From: Ktedonobacteraceae bacterium
GTDB taxonomy: Bacteria; Chloroflexota; Ktedonobacteria; Ktedonobacterales; Ktedonobacteraceae
Length of the DNA: 64,000 bases
Reading direction: 5' to 3'
Assembly: GCA_035653615.1 (NCBI GenBank)
Contig: DASRBN010000003.1
Location: 147,931 to 211,930, forward strand
In this document: positions 53,176 to 61,749 of the stretch, one piece after another
Layout of the letters: each line of letters opens with the position of its first letter
Position numbering within the stretch: position 1 is the first letter of the stretch
The notes under the pieces: model-generated
Told to the model about the DNA's origin: nothing
Database searches by the model: none
Seen by the model: only the letters and a program-made list of their open reading frames with translations
Program-made: the position numbers and the translations under genes

Positions 53176-54240
53176 ATGCTGAATATCGTGGCCCGTATTG
53201 GCCTGACCGTTTTAACCATAGTTGTTGCCCTGGGCATTGGCTTGCTGCTGCGCCGCGCCGTTGTACACAGGCTCAAAGATAGCGAGCTGGATGACTGGCT
53301 CATCCAGACGCTGGGTGCGCTGGTTATCCTGCCGTTGCTGCTCGTAGCCGCTCTCGCCTCGCCCATCATTATCACCTGGGATATCAATCAACTCACCAAC
53401 GTCTTGCAGAAGGTCTTCCCCGGAGCTACCTCGCAAGATATCAAGAACTTCGCCCTCAATCTCTTCTGGACGCTACTGATCGTCCTGCTGGCCCTTGGAC
53501 TTGCCCGCACGTTCATGCGCATCATCGTGCGCAGGCTTGCCGAGAGCCGCCTCGATATTAATATGCGCATCCTGTTGGGCCGCATCAGCGCCATTCTCGT
53601 ACTGATTCTGGCCTTTTTCTGGATCCTCTCACTATGGGAGCCCGCGTTAACCGTGCCCGTTACCGTCGTTGGTATCATTACGGTTGCCATTTCGATAGCC
53701 ATCCAGGATATCGTCAAAGACCTGGTGGCCGGCTTTTACATCCTCATCGAACACCCTTTCCGCATCGGCGACCAGATCAGCACGGCCAATTACACAGGCA
53801 GAGTCGAAGATGTGCAACTACGAGCAACCAAATTGCGTATAGTGAGCGGAGAAGAGGTGACGATCCCCAATTCACTGGTCTTTGGTGGCGTCGTTATCAA
53901 TAACACATTCTACGATGAAAGGCGAGCCACGATCAGTGTGACGCTCGCACAGGAAGAGTTCGTGCAGGACGAGACGCCGGCATTGATTTTGAAGACGCTC
54001 AAGGAAATCGCTGACGTCATGGCCAAACCGGAGCCGCGCGTGACTGTGAGCAGTATGACCGGCATGGTGAGCGGCTATACAGGCTCGGCGAGTGGCTACA
54101 CAGGAAAGGTTGTGTCGCTCACGGTGCGTTTCTGGATCGCAAGCGGGCAGCTTACGACGGTGACCGAGGTAATATGTCGCCTGCGCGATGCCTTGCCGAA
54201 TGCCGATCTCGTTGTGCGTGAATCGGCCGGGGATGTATAG
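53176..54240 (+). CDS. MscS-family mechanosensitive channel
   Basis: A 354-residue membrane protein. There are four hydrophobic segments (about residues 3-22, 40-60, 90-115 and 140-175). The pore-lining/MscS core reads ITVAISIAIQDIVKDLVAGFYILIE, then HPFRIGDQI, and the beta domain VEDVQLRATKLRIVSGEEVTIPNS. It opens under membrane tension to release solutes. GSASGYTG is a small tandem duplication near residue 300. ATG 53176 is used; longer frames start within the family A palindrome. Confidence 0.88.
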   Translation: MLNIVARIGLTVLTIVVALGIGLLLRRAVVHRLKDSELDDWLIQTLGALVILPLLLVAALASPIIITWDINQLTNVLQKVFPGATSQDIKNFALNLFWTLLIVLLALGLARTFMRIIVRRLAESRLDINMRILLGRISAILVLILAFFWILSLWEPALTVPVTVVGIITVAISIAIQDIVKDLVAGFYILIEHPFRIGDQISTANYTGRVEDVQLRATKLRIVSGEEVTIPNSLVFGGVVINNTFYDERRATISVTLAQEEFVQDETPALILKTLKEIADVMAKPEPRVTVSSMTGMVSGYTGSASGYTGKVVSLTVRFWIASGQLTTVTEVICRLRDALPNADLVVRESAGDV

Positions 54241-54352
54241 GGGTCTCCTTAGTACCGGTTGTTTCTTTTCGAAGGGGTTAAACGTTGCAGTATACAGGTA
54301 AACCAATCCTTATCAGGGTAGAGATTCCAACAACAGGAAAGAGATCTGGCCA

Positions 54353-55051
54353 ATGACAAAGGAGCGGCGTATCGGTGTCGTCGGCGGAACCTTTGATCCG
54401 ATCCACTTTGGTCATCTTGTCATAGCCGAGGAAGTGTTTGCGACACTGCATCTTGCTGAAATGGTATTCGTGCCTGCCGGTCAGCCGCCGCATAAGCCGG
54501 ATCGCGGGATAACGCCGCCAGAGCAGCGCCTGGCGATGCTGGAGCTGGCCATTGCGTCGAACCCGCATTTCACCATCTCCAGGGTTGACCTGGACCGTCC
54601 GGGGCCGTCGTATACAGTTGAGACACTGCGGCTGCTGCGCGAGCAATGGGGAGAGCAAACGGCCATCTATTTCGTGATCGGTTGGGATAGCCTGGAGGAT
54701 TTGTTGCATTGGTACGACCCGGCAGGTATACTTGAGCAGTTGGATTATCTGGTTGCGGTTCACCGGCCTGGCTACAAAGATGGCGAGGATTACATCAACC
54801 GGTTAGAAGAGCGTTTACCGGGAATAAAACAGCGTTTAATTACCTTACCGGCGCCGCAGTTGGAAATCTCGGCCACAGAGTTGCGACAGCGTGTTGCGGA
54901 TGGCCGTCCCATCAAGTATCAAGTGCCGGAAGCTGTCGAACAGTACATCATGCAGCATGGATTGTATTGTAAGAACAGAGAGCTAAATCGCCAGGATGAT
55001 CACGACGGTCACCCGCACACGGAGAGAGCGCATGGCACCGATGCAACTTAA
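54353..55051 (+). CDS. nadD: Nicotinate-nucleotide adenylyltransferase
   Basis: A 232-residue protein. GVVGGTFDPIHFGHLVIAEE holds the H-x-G-H catalytic motif, VFVPAGQPPHK the substrate loop, and ISATELRQRVADGRPIKY the second nucleotide motif (IS-x-T-x-x-R). It makes nicotinate adenine dinucleotide from NaMN and ATP. It overlaps the DUF951 gene by 20 bases; the last ~20 residues are variable. AGGAAAGAG lies upstream of the ATG. Confidence 0.92.
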   Translation: MTKERRIGVVGGTFDPIHFGHLVIAEEVFATLHLAEMVFVPAGQPPHKPDRGITPPEQRLAMLELAIASNPHFTISRVDLDRPGPSYTVETLRLLREQWGEQTAIYFVIGWDSLEDLLHWYDPAGILEQLDYLVAVHRPGYKDGEDYINRLEERLPGIKQRLITLPAPQLEISATELRQRVADGRPIKYQVPEAVEQYIMQHGLYCKNRELNRQDDHDGHPHTERAHGTDAT

Positions 55052-55256
55052 CGTAGGGGATCGGCTGCGTTTGCGTAAGCCGCATCCCTGCGGAAGCTAC
55101 GATTGGCAAGTAGTGCGGCTGGGGGCCGATATTGGCCTGCGCTGTGAGAAGTGCGGTCGTCGTGTCTTGTTGCCTCGCGCCGAGGTTGAGCGGCGTACAA
55201 AGCAGATTCTTTCTCGCGCCGCCGATGCCGGTACACTAATCGACGGCGATATGTAA
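55032..55256 (+). CDS. DUF951 small zinc-ribbon-like protein
   Basis: A 74-residue protein. LNVGDRLRLRKPHPCGSYDW and RCEKCGRRVLLPRAEVERR are typical of DUF951. The two C-x-x-C-like sites (HPCG and CEKCG) suggest metal or nucleic-acid binding, function unknown. ATG 55032 follows GGAGAGAGCGC. It is coupled to nadD through the overlap. Confidence 0.88.
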   Translation: MAPMQLNVGDRLRLRKPHPCGSYDWQVVRLGADIGLRCEKCGRRVLLPRAEVERRTKQILSRAADAGTLIDGDM

Positions 55257-55312
55257 GGACGTACTAGAGCACGATAATAGACTTGAACAAAATACTGTGG
55301 TAATCCCCGAGG

Positions 55313-55502
55313 GGCCGATAAATCGGCGCTGGGCGCGATCAATCGGCCCCTACGGCTTCGCCGAGGGGAATGCATTCCATGCCATGGCTTCGTCGTGGGG
55401 GATGTATTCAATTGCCGCGGTGAAGCGGTAGGATATGCATTCCATGGCCACGGCGAAGCCGTAGGCCCCGATTTATCGTGGGCACCGCCGATTTATCGGC
55501 CT
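55313..55502. repeat. Composite family B element, imperfect 50-bp inverted repeat
   Basis: A family B unit at 55313-55357 (GGGGCCGATAAATCGGC to CCCTACGG) and a reversed diverged copy at about 55453-55502 form the two ends. Between them lie two direct ATGCATTCCATG-type copies. It fills the gap between DUF951 and the MFS gene, where no coding sequence is supported. Confidence 0.7.
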
Positions 55503-55571
55503 TTTGCAACACTATTTTGTTCAACTCCATTATCTGGCACCTGCTGGTCGCCCTGGTAAGGAGCATATGTT

Positions 55572-56981
55572 ATGGCTGTGGCCGCGCCACAAAGCGGGTT
55601 TCGCACTCTCCTCAGGAAGAGGAATTTTGTGCTGCTTTGGATGGCGCAGCTCATCTCCATGACGGTCCTCAACGCGTCCAACTATGCGATACTCGTCCTG
55701 ATTGAGGAAATTACCGGCTCAACCACGCTGGTCGGTCTGGCTATCATCAGCTTCAGCCTGCCTGCCGTCCTTTTTGGCGCTCCGGCGGGCGTATTCGTTG
55801 ATCACCTGAATAAACGCCGCGTGCTCTGGAGCAGCAATTGCCTGCGTGCCATTGCCACGTTTGGATTCGTCGTCTCATTGCTACTCAACCGTCACGAACT
55901 CGTTACTATCTACCTGCTGACTTTCCTGATATCGGGCATTGGCCAGTTCTTCACGCCCGCTGAAGGTTCCACTATTCCGATGCTCGTCAACGAGGAAGAG
56001 CTTTTGCCCGCGCTATCCCTTTTCAACATCACTTTCATGCTTGCGCAGGCCCTTGGTTTCATCCTGCTAGCTCCCCTCGTCTTGAGCTTTTTGCCGACCT
56101 TTACGCTGCTCGGCATCGCCATTGGTCCGGTAGTGACGCTCTACGCAATCATGGGAGTACTCTACGGCGTTTGCGCGCTACTGGTTGCGCTCATTCCGTC
56201 CGGGCTTTTCGCGCCGGCTCGTGTTGAGGATAAAGAAAATCTGGGTACGCGTTCGTTAAGCGTGATCGGCAATGTATGGAGCGAAACGAAGCAGGGATGG
56301 CACTTCATTCGGAGAAACCACCTGCTTTTCCTGGCGGTGATCCAGTTGTCGTTTGCCGGTGTATTGTTGCTCGTCATTGGTGAGCTTGCCACACCGCTAG
56401 TCACCAAATTGTTCGAACTGCCGCCCAGCGCCATGGCATTTATTTTTGCGCCTGCCGGGATCGGTCTCGTAGTCGGTTCAGTCTTGATGCCTGAAATTAC
56501 GCGTCGATTGGGTAAAACGCGCGCGGTCTTCACCGGCACAATCATCCTGGCTGTGGACATTCTCTTTTTGCCGTTCTCTACCTTTGTCGCGCGGTTCTTA
56601 GAACCCCACGGCTGGAACACCAATCCTCTTCTGCTCATATTTGTGGCGCTTGTCATGTTCACCGCCGGCTTTGCTATCGATCTCATCAACGTACCGGCGC
56701 AAACTGCCATCCAGGAACTGACTCCTGATTGGATCAAGGGCCGCGTCCTTGCCTTGCAGTTGATGTTTTACAATGCCTGTTCAATTCCTGTAATCCTGTT
56801 TATCGGAGCAATTGCCGACCTGTTCGGACTCGCCAAAGTAATTTATCTTATAAGCGCGTTGATTGCCGGCTTCGGACTCTGGGGCCGGTACTACGAGCAT
56901 AAACCGCGTCGTTCCAGAAAAGAAGATGAGATGATAGAGGTGCCAGGGGAGCAGCGCGAACCTGACAAGATTCGACTGTAG
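55572..56981 (+). CDS. MFS transporter, drug/siderophore-exporter-like
   Basis: A 469-residue protein with about 12 membrane helices. LWMAQLISMTVLNASNYAIL, the A-motif-like VDHLNKRRVLW, and LISGIGQFFTPAEGSTIPMLV are those of the EntS-like (MFS_3) group. It should export small molecules by proton antiport; substrate unknown. ATG 55572 has AAGGAG eight bases upstream. The stop TAG is the first TAG of a family D repeat (56978-57044). Confidence 0.85.
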   Translation: MAVAAPQSGFRTLLRKRNFVLLWMAQLISMTVLNASNYAILVLIEEITGSTTLVGLAIISFSLPAVLFGAPAGVFVDHLNKRRVLWSSNCLRAIATFGFVVSLLLNRHELVTIYLLTFLISGIGQFFTPAEGSTIPMLVNEEELLPALSLFNITFMLAQALGFILLAPLVLSFLPTFTLLGIAIGPVVTLYAIMGVLYGVCALLVALIPSGLFAPARVEDKENLGTRSLSVIGNVWSETKQGWHFIRRNHLLFLAVIQLSFAGVLLLVIGELATPLVTKLFELPPSAMAFIFAPAGIGLVVGSVLMPEITRRLGKTRAVFTGTIILAVDILFLPFSTFVARFLEPHGWNTNPLLLIFVALVMFTAGFAIDLINVPAQTAIQELTPDWIKGRVLALQLMFYNACSIPVILFIGAIADLFGLAKVIYLISALIAGFGLWGRYYEHKPRRSRKEDEMIEVPGEQREPDKIRL

Positions 56982-57044
56982 GGACAGCGCCTGGTGCCTG
57001 TTCTGTGACCCCATGAGGACAGGGACAGGCCGCTGTTCCTACAG
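56978..57044. repeat. Family D inverted repeat
   Basis: TGTAGGGACAGCG at the left and CGCTGTTCCTACA at the right; the TAG at 56979-56981 is the MFS stop. The next gene begins 13 bases after the right end. Confidence 0.7.
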
Positions 57045-57057
57045 TGAGAGAAGAGAG

Positions 57058-57876
57058 ATGGATCCGACTTCAGCAGCGCAGTTGAAAATATATGAGCCAT
57101 GGTTCATCATTGCCGGCGTCTTCGTTTGCTTTATTCTATTGCGCTTCACGCGCAAAGCTTTACGACGGCGTATTGATGAAATAGGCTACCGGCTGCGTGG
57201 CGAGCGCGGCCTGCTGTTCTGGTTCTGGTTGAACGCGCCAGGGGTCATCGTTCACGAACTGAGTCACGCGCTTGTCGTTTTGCTTTTCCGCCCTTTTGGT
57301 TTTCGCATCACCAGCATCTCGTTCTTTCACATTCAACCGCAGCAACAAAGAGGGCCTGGTGGTCGCGTAGTCAAAAGCGGCAGGCGGCAATCGTTGCAAC
57401 TGGGCGAAGTACAATATATTCGACCGTCCGGGCGCTTCATGAGCTACGTTGGCGATGGCATGAGCGCGATTGCACCCCTGTTTGGCGGCATCGGAATGCT
57501 GCTCCTGCTCTACTGGGTGGCGACGGGCTATAGCCTCTGGGACCTGAGTATCCAGCACTTCCAATTGCTTCGCCCCGGCTGGCCATGGTGGACGCTGGTC
57601 TTCGCCCCTTATCTCATCCTGACCGTCACGTCTGAATTCTGGCCCAGCCACCAGGATTGGCGAGGAGCGCGCTGGTTCCTGATGGGCCTGGCAAGTCTGC
57701 TACTTGCGGCGGTGGCGTTCCTCTATCTACTGAAATATCTTGTCTTTAACAATGCACTTCTCCAGCAGGTCTCGGCAATAGCGCTGCATATCGACCTGGC
57801 GTTGGGTGTGCTGCTCGTATTAGACCTGCTTTTCCTGCTGATTGCCGAATTACTGTTACAATTAGTGCGTCGATGA
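57058..57876 (+). CDS. Membrane protein with HExxH motif (M50-like)
   Basis: A 272-residue protein with five to six hydrophobic segments. Residues about 60-75 read APGVIVHELSHALVVLLF, a His-Glu-x-x-His zinc site inside a membrane-like segment, as in site-2 proteases (M50). The second M50 motif (N-x-x-P-x-x-x-D) is not clear; PSHQDWRG may stand in for part of it. It could be a degenerate or divergent intramembrane protease. ATG 57058 follows GAGAGAAGAGAG. It is 7 bases before the next gene, in one operon. Confidence 0.6.
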   Translation: MDPTSAAQLKIYEPWFIIAGVFVCFILLRFTRKALRRRIDEIGYRLRGERGLLFWFWLNAPGVIVHELSHALVVLLFRPFGFRITSISFFHIQPQQQRGPGGRVVKSGRRQSLQLGEVQYIRPSGRFMSYVGDGMSAIAPLFGGIGMLLLLYWVATGYSLWDLSIQHFQLLRPGWPWWTLVFAPYLILTVTSEFWPSHQDWRGARWFLMGLASLLLAAVAFLYLLKYLVFNNALLQQVSAIALHIDLALGVLLVLDLLFLLIAELLLQLVRR

Positions 57877-57883
57877 TTTAAAC

Positions 57884-58450
57884 ATGCCTGAAACACCACT
57901 TATCATTATTTCGGGACCGCCCGGCACCGGCAAAACAACGCTGGGGAAACGCCTGGCGAAAGAGCTGAGTCTTCCATTCATCCACAAAGATGGCATTAAA
58001 GAGCTTCTCTTCGACAAGCTCGGCTGGAGCGATCGCGCGTGGTCAAAGAAATTAGGGATGGCCACCTATGCCCTGCTCTTCTATTTTCTCGAGACGCAGC
58101 TAAGCGCCGGTCGCTCATGCATCGTGGAGAGCAACTTCCACGCCGACTTTGACACGGAAAGATTTCTGAACCTGAAGGCAAAGTACGATTTTGAACCCTT
58201 GCAAATACACTGTGTAGCCAGCGGTGAAGTACTTTTCCAGCGCTTCAAAGATCGGGCCGCCTCAAGCGAGCGCCACCCCGGACACGTAGAAACCGCGAAT
58301 CTCGAAGAGTTCAAACCGGTGCTGTTGCGCGGCAGGGACGAAGTGATGAACCTCGGCGGTACGGTGATCGAGCTTGATACGACGGATTTCGCGACCGTGG
58401 ATTATGAGGGGCTGGTGAAGAGGGTACGGTTGCAAATTATGGGTTTGTGA
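57884..58450 (+). CDS. P-loop kinase-like ATPase
   Basis: A 188-residue protein of the small P-loop kinase type. IISGPPGTGKTTLGKRLAKELS is the Walker A region and a LID-like segment is found near RFKDRAASSERHPGH. SCIVESNFHADFD is the phosphate-acceptor part. Close relatives are P-loop partners of COG2187 kinases. It starts 7 bases after the M50-like gene. Substrate unknown. Confidence 0.72.
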   Translation: MPETPLIIISGPPGTGKTTLGKRLAKELSLPFIHKDGIKELLFDKLGWSDRAWSKKLGMATYALLFYFLETQLSAGRSCIVESNFHADFDTERFLNLKAKYDFEPLQIHCVASGEVLFQRFKDRAASSERHPGHVETANLEEFKPVLLRGRDEVMNLGGTVIELDTTDFATVDYEGLVKRVRLQIMGL

Positions 58451-58471
58451 CTTTAAACAGCAAGGCTTTTA

Positions 58472-58500
58472 TTGACAAATTACTTAAGTTGTTATATAAC
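58472..58500 (+). promoter_or_regulatory. Promoter with operator-like palindromes for the toxin-antitoxin pair
   Basis: TTGACA (58472-58477), 17-base spacer, TATAAC (58495-58500). Perfect palindromes ACTTAAGT (58482-58489) and GTTATATAAC (58491-58500) overlap the core, as in autorepressed toxin-antitoxin operons. Confidence 0.75.
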
Positions 58501-58535
58501 CTGTATAGAGTTTTCTTACATAAAGGAGGTAGCTC

Positions 58536-58832
58536 GTGAAGGAGCAGACATTATCCATTTCGGAGGCTCAAAAAGAACTTACACGTATACCGGATCAGTT
58601 TGAAGAAGAATTAGAAGCTGTGACGGTAACTCGCTATGGCAAGCCTGTCATGGCAATTCTCCCATTCAAAACGTACAAGTCGTTACTTGAAACAATTGAT
58701 TCGTTGATTGAGACCCTCGAAATCTTGCAGGACGAAGAACTAATGGCGGCATTTCGCGAAAGTGTCAGGGCGCTGCAAGGGGGAGAGACCGTGGATTGGG
58801 AAGATGCTAAGCGGGAGTTAGGATTATCGTGA
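58536..58832 (+). CDS. Phd/YefM-type antitoxin
   Basis: A 98-residue protein. The N-terminal LSISEAQKELTRIPDQFEEE and VTRYGKPVMAILPFKTYKSLLE are of the Phd/YefM DNA-binding fold; the C-terminal part from ILQDEELMAAF on is the toxin-neutralising region. The start is GTG with AAAGGAGG seven bases upstream. It overlaps the toxin start by 4 bases, and should repress its own promoter. Confidence 0.87.
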   Translation: MKEQTLSISEAQKELTRIPDQFEEELEAVTVTRYGKPVMAILPFKTYKSLLETIDSLIETLEILQDEELMAAFRESVRALQGGETVDWEDAKRELGLS

Positions 58833-59155
58833 AATGGCGCATTAAATTGACACAACCTGCTCTAAGGCAGCTAGAAGCGATCAAAGATATACGTGTGAGA
58901 GAGAGCATTGGTAGACGCATAGACGCATTGGAAAATGATCCAGAAAAGCAAGGCAAACCCTTGAAGGATGAGCTTACAGGTTACCGGAGTATACGAGCTG
59001 TGGGCCAGCGTTATCGAATCTTGTATAAGTTAGAGGCAGAGCAGGTTGTGGTATTGGTAGTAACTGTGGGCATGCGCAAAGAAGGGGATAAGGCCGATGT
59101 ATATGCACTTGCAAAAAAACTTGAGCGGTTGGGGTTGCTAGATGAAATAGATTAA
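58829..59155 (+). CDS. RelE/ParE-type toxin
   Basis: A 108-residue protein with the RelE/ParE fold: WRIKLTQPALRQLEAIKD, LENDPEKQGKPLKDELTGYRSIRAVGQRYRILYKL (given as two linked parts in the protein) and VVLVVTVGMRKEGDKADVY. The GYRSIRAVGQRYRILY core is typical; Arg and Tyr residues of RelE-type ribosome-dependent RNases are present in part. The start is GTG overlapping the antitoxin stop (GTGA). A strong terminator follows. Confidence 0.85.
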   Translation: MKWRIKLTQPALRQLEAIKDIRVRESIGRRIDALENDPEKQGKPLKDELTGYRSIRAVGQRYRILYKLEAEQVVVLVVTVGMRKEGDKADVYALAKKLERLGLLDEID

Positions 59156-59174
59156 TCAGGCATCAAAGTCTTCG

Positions 59175-59208
59175 AGCAAGGACTTGGAGAGTAGGTCCTT
59201 GCTTTTTT
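59175..59208 (+). terminator. Rho-independent terminator after the toxin gene
   Basis: AGCAAGGAC / GTCCTTGCT stem (9 bp) with an 11-base loop, followed by TTTTTT. Confidence 0.88.
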
Positions 59209-59288
59209 ATGCTACAAATTATCCTTTTACTGAACGCAATATATGTTATGCGTTCAGCATTGAAATGAGACAAAAGTTAGGAGTATAT

Positions 59289-59645
59289 ATGCCTGATTAC
59301 TGTTCAATTCGCATCTGGCAACTCAAACCAGGAAGTACTGCCGGAGAGCTGGAGGCGTTGGCCGCGTCGGGCCTGCTGGAGATGCAGCGCTGGATACCGG
59401 GAGTGAAACATGTTTCGCTGGTACGCCTGGGAGATGCATTTGACGGGCGTTATATTTTAACCACGAGGTTTACTAATTACGAAGCGTATACAAATTGGCG
59501 GCAGGTTGAGGAGGAAGGCCCGGATTATTGGGAGCGTTATGCTTCAATTATGATGCATTGGGAGCAGGTGGCACGCCTGGTAGAGGAATATCATGGAGAG
59601 TTAGCCCTGGATGCAGCAATTACGACGCAAGAAATGCAAAACTAA
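59289..59645 (+). CDS. Hypothetical protein, probable dimeric alpha/beta-barrel fold
   Basis: A 118-residue protein. CSIRIWQLKPGSTAGELEAL, HVSLVRLGDAFDGRYILTTRFTN and ASIMMHWEQVARLV give a strand-helix-strand-strand-helix pattern like ABM-type monooxygenases, but I recognise no family. ATG 59289 has TAGGAG five bases upstream. Confidence 0.6.
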   Translation: MPDYCSIRIWQLKPGSTAGELEALAASGLLEMQRWIPGVKHVSLVRLGDAFDGRYILTTRFTNYEAYTNWRQVEEEGPDYWERYASIMMHWEQVARLVEEYHGELALDAAITTQEMQN

Positions 59646-59791
59646 TCCTTTCTGGTTATGGCACTAGCAGTGAACAAAACAAACTGGTATATTACTAGAT
59701 ATGAGAAAGGCTGACATTTGTGGCCTGATCCGTATTTCAGGGAAGTGATGCGGACACAGCGCGGTCAATTTTTGAGTGCCAGGAATGCTGC

Positions 59792-61744
59792 ATGAATCAG
59801 AACTATGGTGTGCTACGCGTCGTGCGTGTGATGTCTGCTCGCTCTTCTAGCGGGATGCCGGATGCCCAGCATTCCCAGGCGAAACATCCCACGGGCTGGT
59901 TGCCGGAAGAGGGGCTGGTCCATGTACTTACGCGCCGCACTACCGCTATTGGGCGTGCATTACACAACGACGTGATCTTGATGGACCCGACCGTCTCGCG
60001 CGAACATGCGAGATTAATACTCGACCAATCCGGCTGGCATATTGTCAATCTGACAGAGCAGAACGTGGTGCGTGTCAATGGGAGACCGGTTCCGGGAGGC
60101 CGTAGCCTGCGCGTGCAGACACAGGATATTATCGTCCTGGGCAACACGATGCTCCAGTTGATCGCTCCCTCTACATCCCGGCTCGCGGTTTCTGGCGCCG
60201 GTGCGGATTCCTACCTGGACAGTAAAACTGATATACTGCCCCGGCCACAGCTATCGTACCCGGCGCCGTCCGGCAGCATGACCCTCGAAAAGGAACGACC
60301 GCTCCTTACATCGTCGATGCCTTTGCAACAGGAGCCGGCAACCGCCTGGAGACAGGACCCTGCGCCTTTCGACACGCGAGATCGAGCCAGGAGCCTTGAC
60401 GAAAATCACGCCAGGGCTTTTACACCGCCCAATCTCTCGACCGTGCCCGAACGATCTGATGCTCAGGCCGAACAACAGGTGTGGGAAGATGAGGAGGCCG
60501 AGAGTATATTGGGAGCCGGCATTACCATGCAATTTGCCTTACCGCAGCGTATGGGCATACGAACACGCTGGCTGATCGCCGGAATCGGCCTGGCAATTCT
60601 CCTCACCAGTGCCATGATCACCGTCATACTCAATAGTGTGATCGGCCTGTCAGCCCTCGAACAAAATGGGGTGGCAAGCATCATAGCCGCGCTCACCATT
60701 CCAATCATACCGGCAATCGGTATCTTCTTGCTGGTCAACTTCATGGACCGTTACGAACGCGAACCCTGGTTCCTGCGACTGGCCGCGTTCTTATGGGGAG
60801 CCATTATTGCCATTCCCCCGGCCTTTTTCATTGAACAGAAGGTGGACCCGCTGCTACAAAATCTCCTCAATCAGGTGAGTTCAAGCGAGGTGCTGCATAC
60901 AGCCTTGCAGGAATTGAATGTCGGAGTAACAGAGGAGACGATCAAAGGATTAGGCCTGCTACTGCTCTTCATCATCCTGCGCGACGAATTTGACAATGTC
61001 ACCGATGGCATCGTCTATGGGGCGTTAATTGGCGCGGGTTTTGCCATGGTCGAAAACTTCAGCTATTTTGCCCTCAACTCGAAAAACTTCCTGGTATTTC
61101 TTATAGTCGGAAGGATTATCCTTGGCTGGCTGGGACATTCAACCTTTATTGCCTGCTTCGGTGCCGCGCTTGGCTATGTCCGCCATACGAGAGTGCGCTG
61201 GAAGCAGATATTGATCCCACTGCTTGGCTTTCTGGTAGCTGTGGGGTTGCACAGCTTTTTCGATTTTGTGGATTTTCAGGCCAGCGCTGCCATTCGCTCC
61301 GCGCCATATGATAGCACGGTCGTGACCTATGCGCTGATCGCCATCATCGGCAATTACATCCCCCCCTTCCTGGCGCAGCTGGGGCTACTCTACATCTTGA
61401 TCAAGTCGCTGGCGCATGAGGCGGCGATTATCCGTGAGTTTCTGGCCTCTGAAGTGAGCGATGGCGTAGTAACTGTAGGCGAATATGCCCTGCTCCAGAA
61501 CTCTTTCAATCGCACAAAAGAGGAGCGCCGCGTGATGTGGAAGTGTGGCATGCGGCAATGGATGCGCGTGAAGGCCCTCTACCAAACGGAAATAGGGCTG
61601 GCTTTCCGCAAGTGGCATGTCCACATGGGCGATAAACCCAAGCTGGGCTATATCCAACCGGAAGATGCCTATCGCCGCCGCATCCGCAATTTGAGGAATG
61701 AAATCCGGGCGGCAGGATGCGTGTTAGAGATGCCGCCCGCCTGA
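59792..61744 (+). CDS. FHA domain fused to PrsW-family intramembrane metalloprotease
   Basis: A 650-residue protein. Residues about 40-122 form an FHA domain (GRALHNDVILMDPTVSREHARL and RVNGRPV), which binds phosphothreonine peptides. A disordered linker (125-250) is followed by about eight membrane helices. The PrsW motifs are EETIK (381-385), ENFSYF (421-426) and His449 in LGWLGHS, all of the glutamic/metalloprotease core. In Bacillus PrsW cuts anti-sigma factor RsiW. The FHA part suggests that this one is recruited or controlled by Ser/Thr kinase phosphorylation. The start ATG 59792 is weakly supported. Confidence 0.82.
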   Translation: MNQNYGVLRVVRVMSARSSSGMPDAQHSQAKHPTGWLPEEGLVHVLTRRTTAIGRALHNDVILMDPTVSREHARLILDQSGWHIVNLTEQNVVRVNGRPVPGGRSLRVQTQDIIVLGNTMLQLIAPSTSRLAVSGAGADSYLDSKTDILPRPQLSYPAPSGSMTLEKERPLLTSSMPLQQEPATAWRQDPAPFDTRDRARSLDENHARAFTPPNLSTVPERSDAQAEQQVWEDEEAESILGAGITMQFALPQRMGIRTRWLIAGIGLAILLTSAMITVILNSVIGLSALEQNGVASIIAALTIPIIPAIGIFLLVNFMDRYEREPWFLRLAAFLWGAIIAIPPAFFIEQKVDPLLQNLLNQVSSSEVLHTALQELNVGVTEETIKGLGLLLLFIILRDEFDNVTDGIVYGALIGAGFAMVENFSYFALNSKNFLVFLIVGRIILGWLGHSTFIACFGAALGYVRHTRVRWKQILIPLLGFLVAVGLHSFFDFVDFQASAAIRSAPYDSTVVTYALIAIIGNYIPPFLAQLGLLYILIKSLAHEAAIIREFLASEVSDGVVTVGEYALLQNSFNRTKEERRVMWKCGMRQWMRVKALYQTEIGLAFRKWHVHMGDKPKLGYIQPEDAYRRRIRNLRNEIRAAGCVLEMPPA

Positions 61745-61749
61745 AGGTG

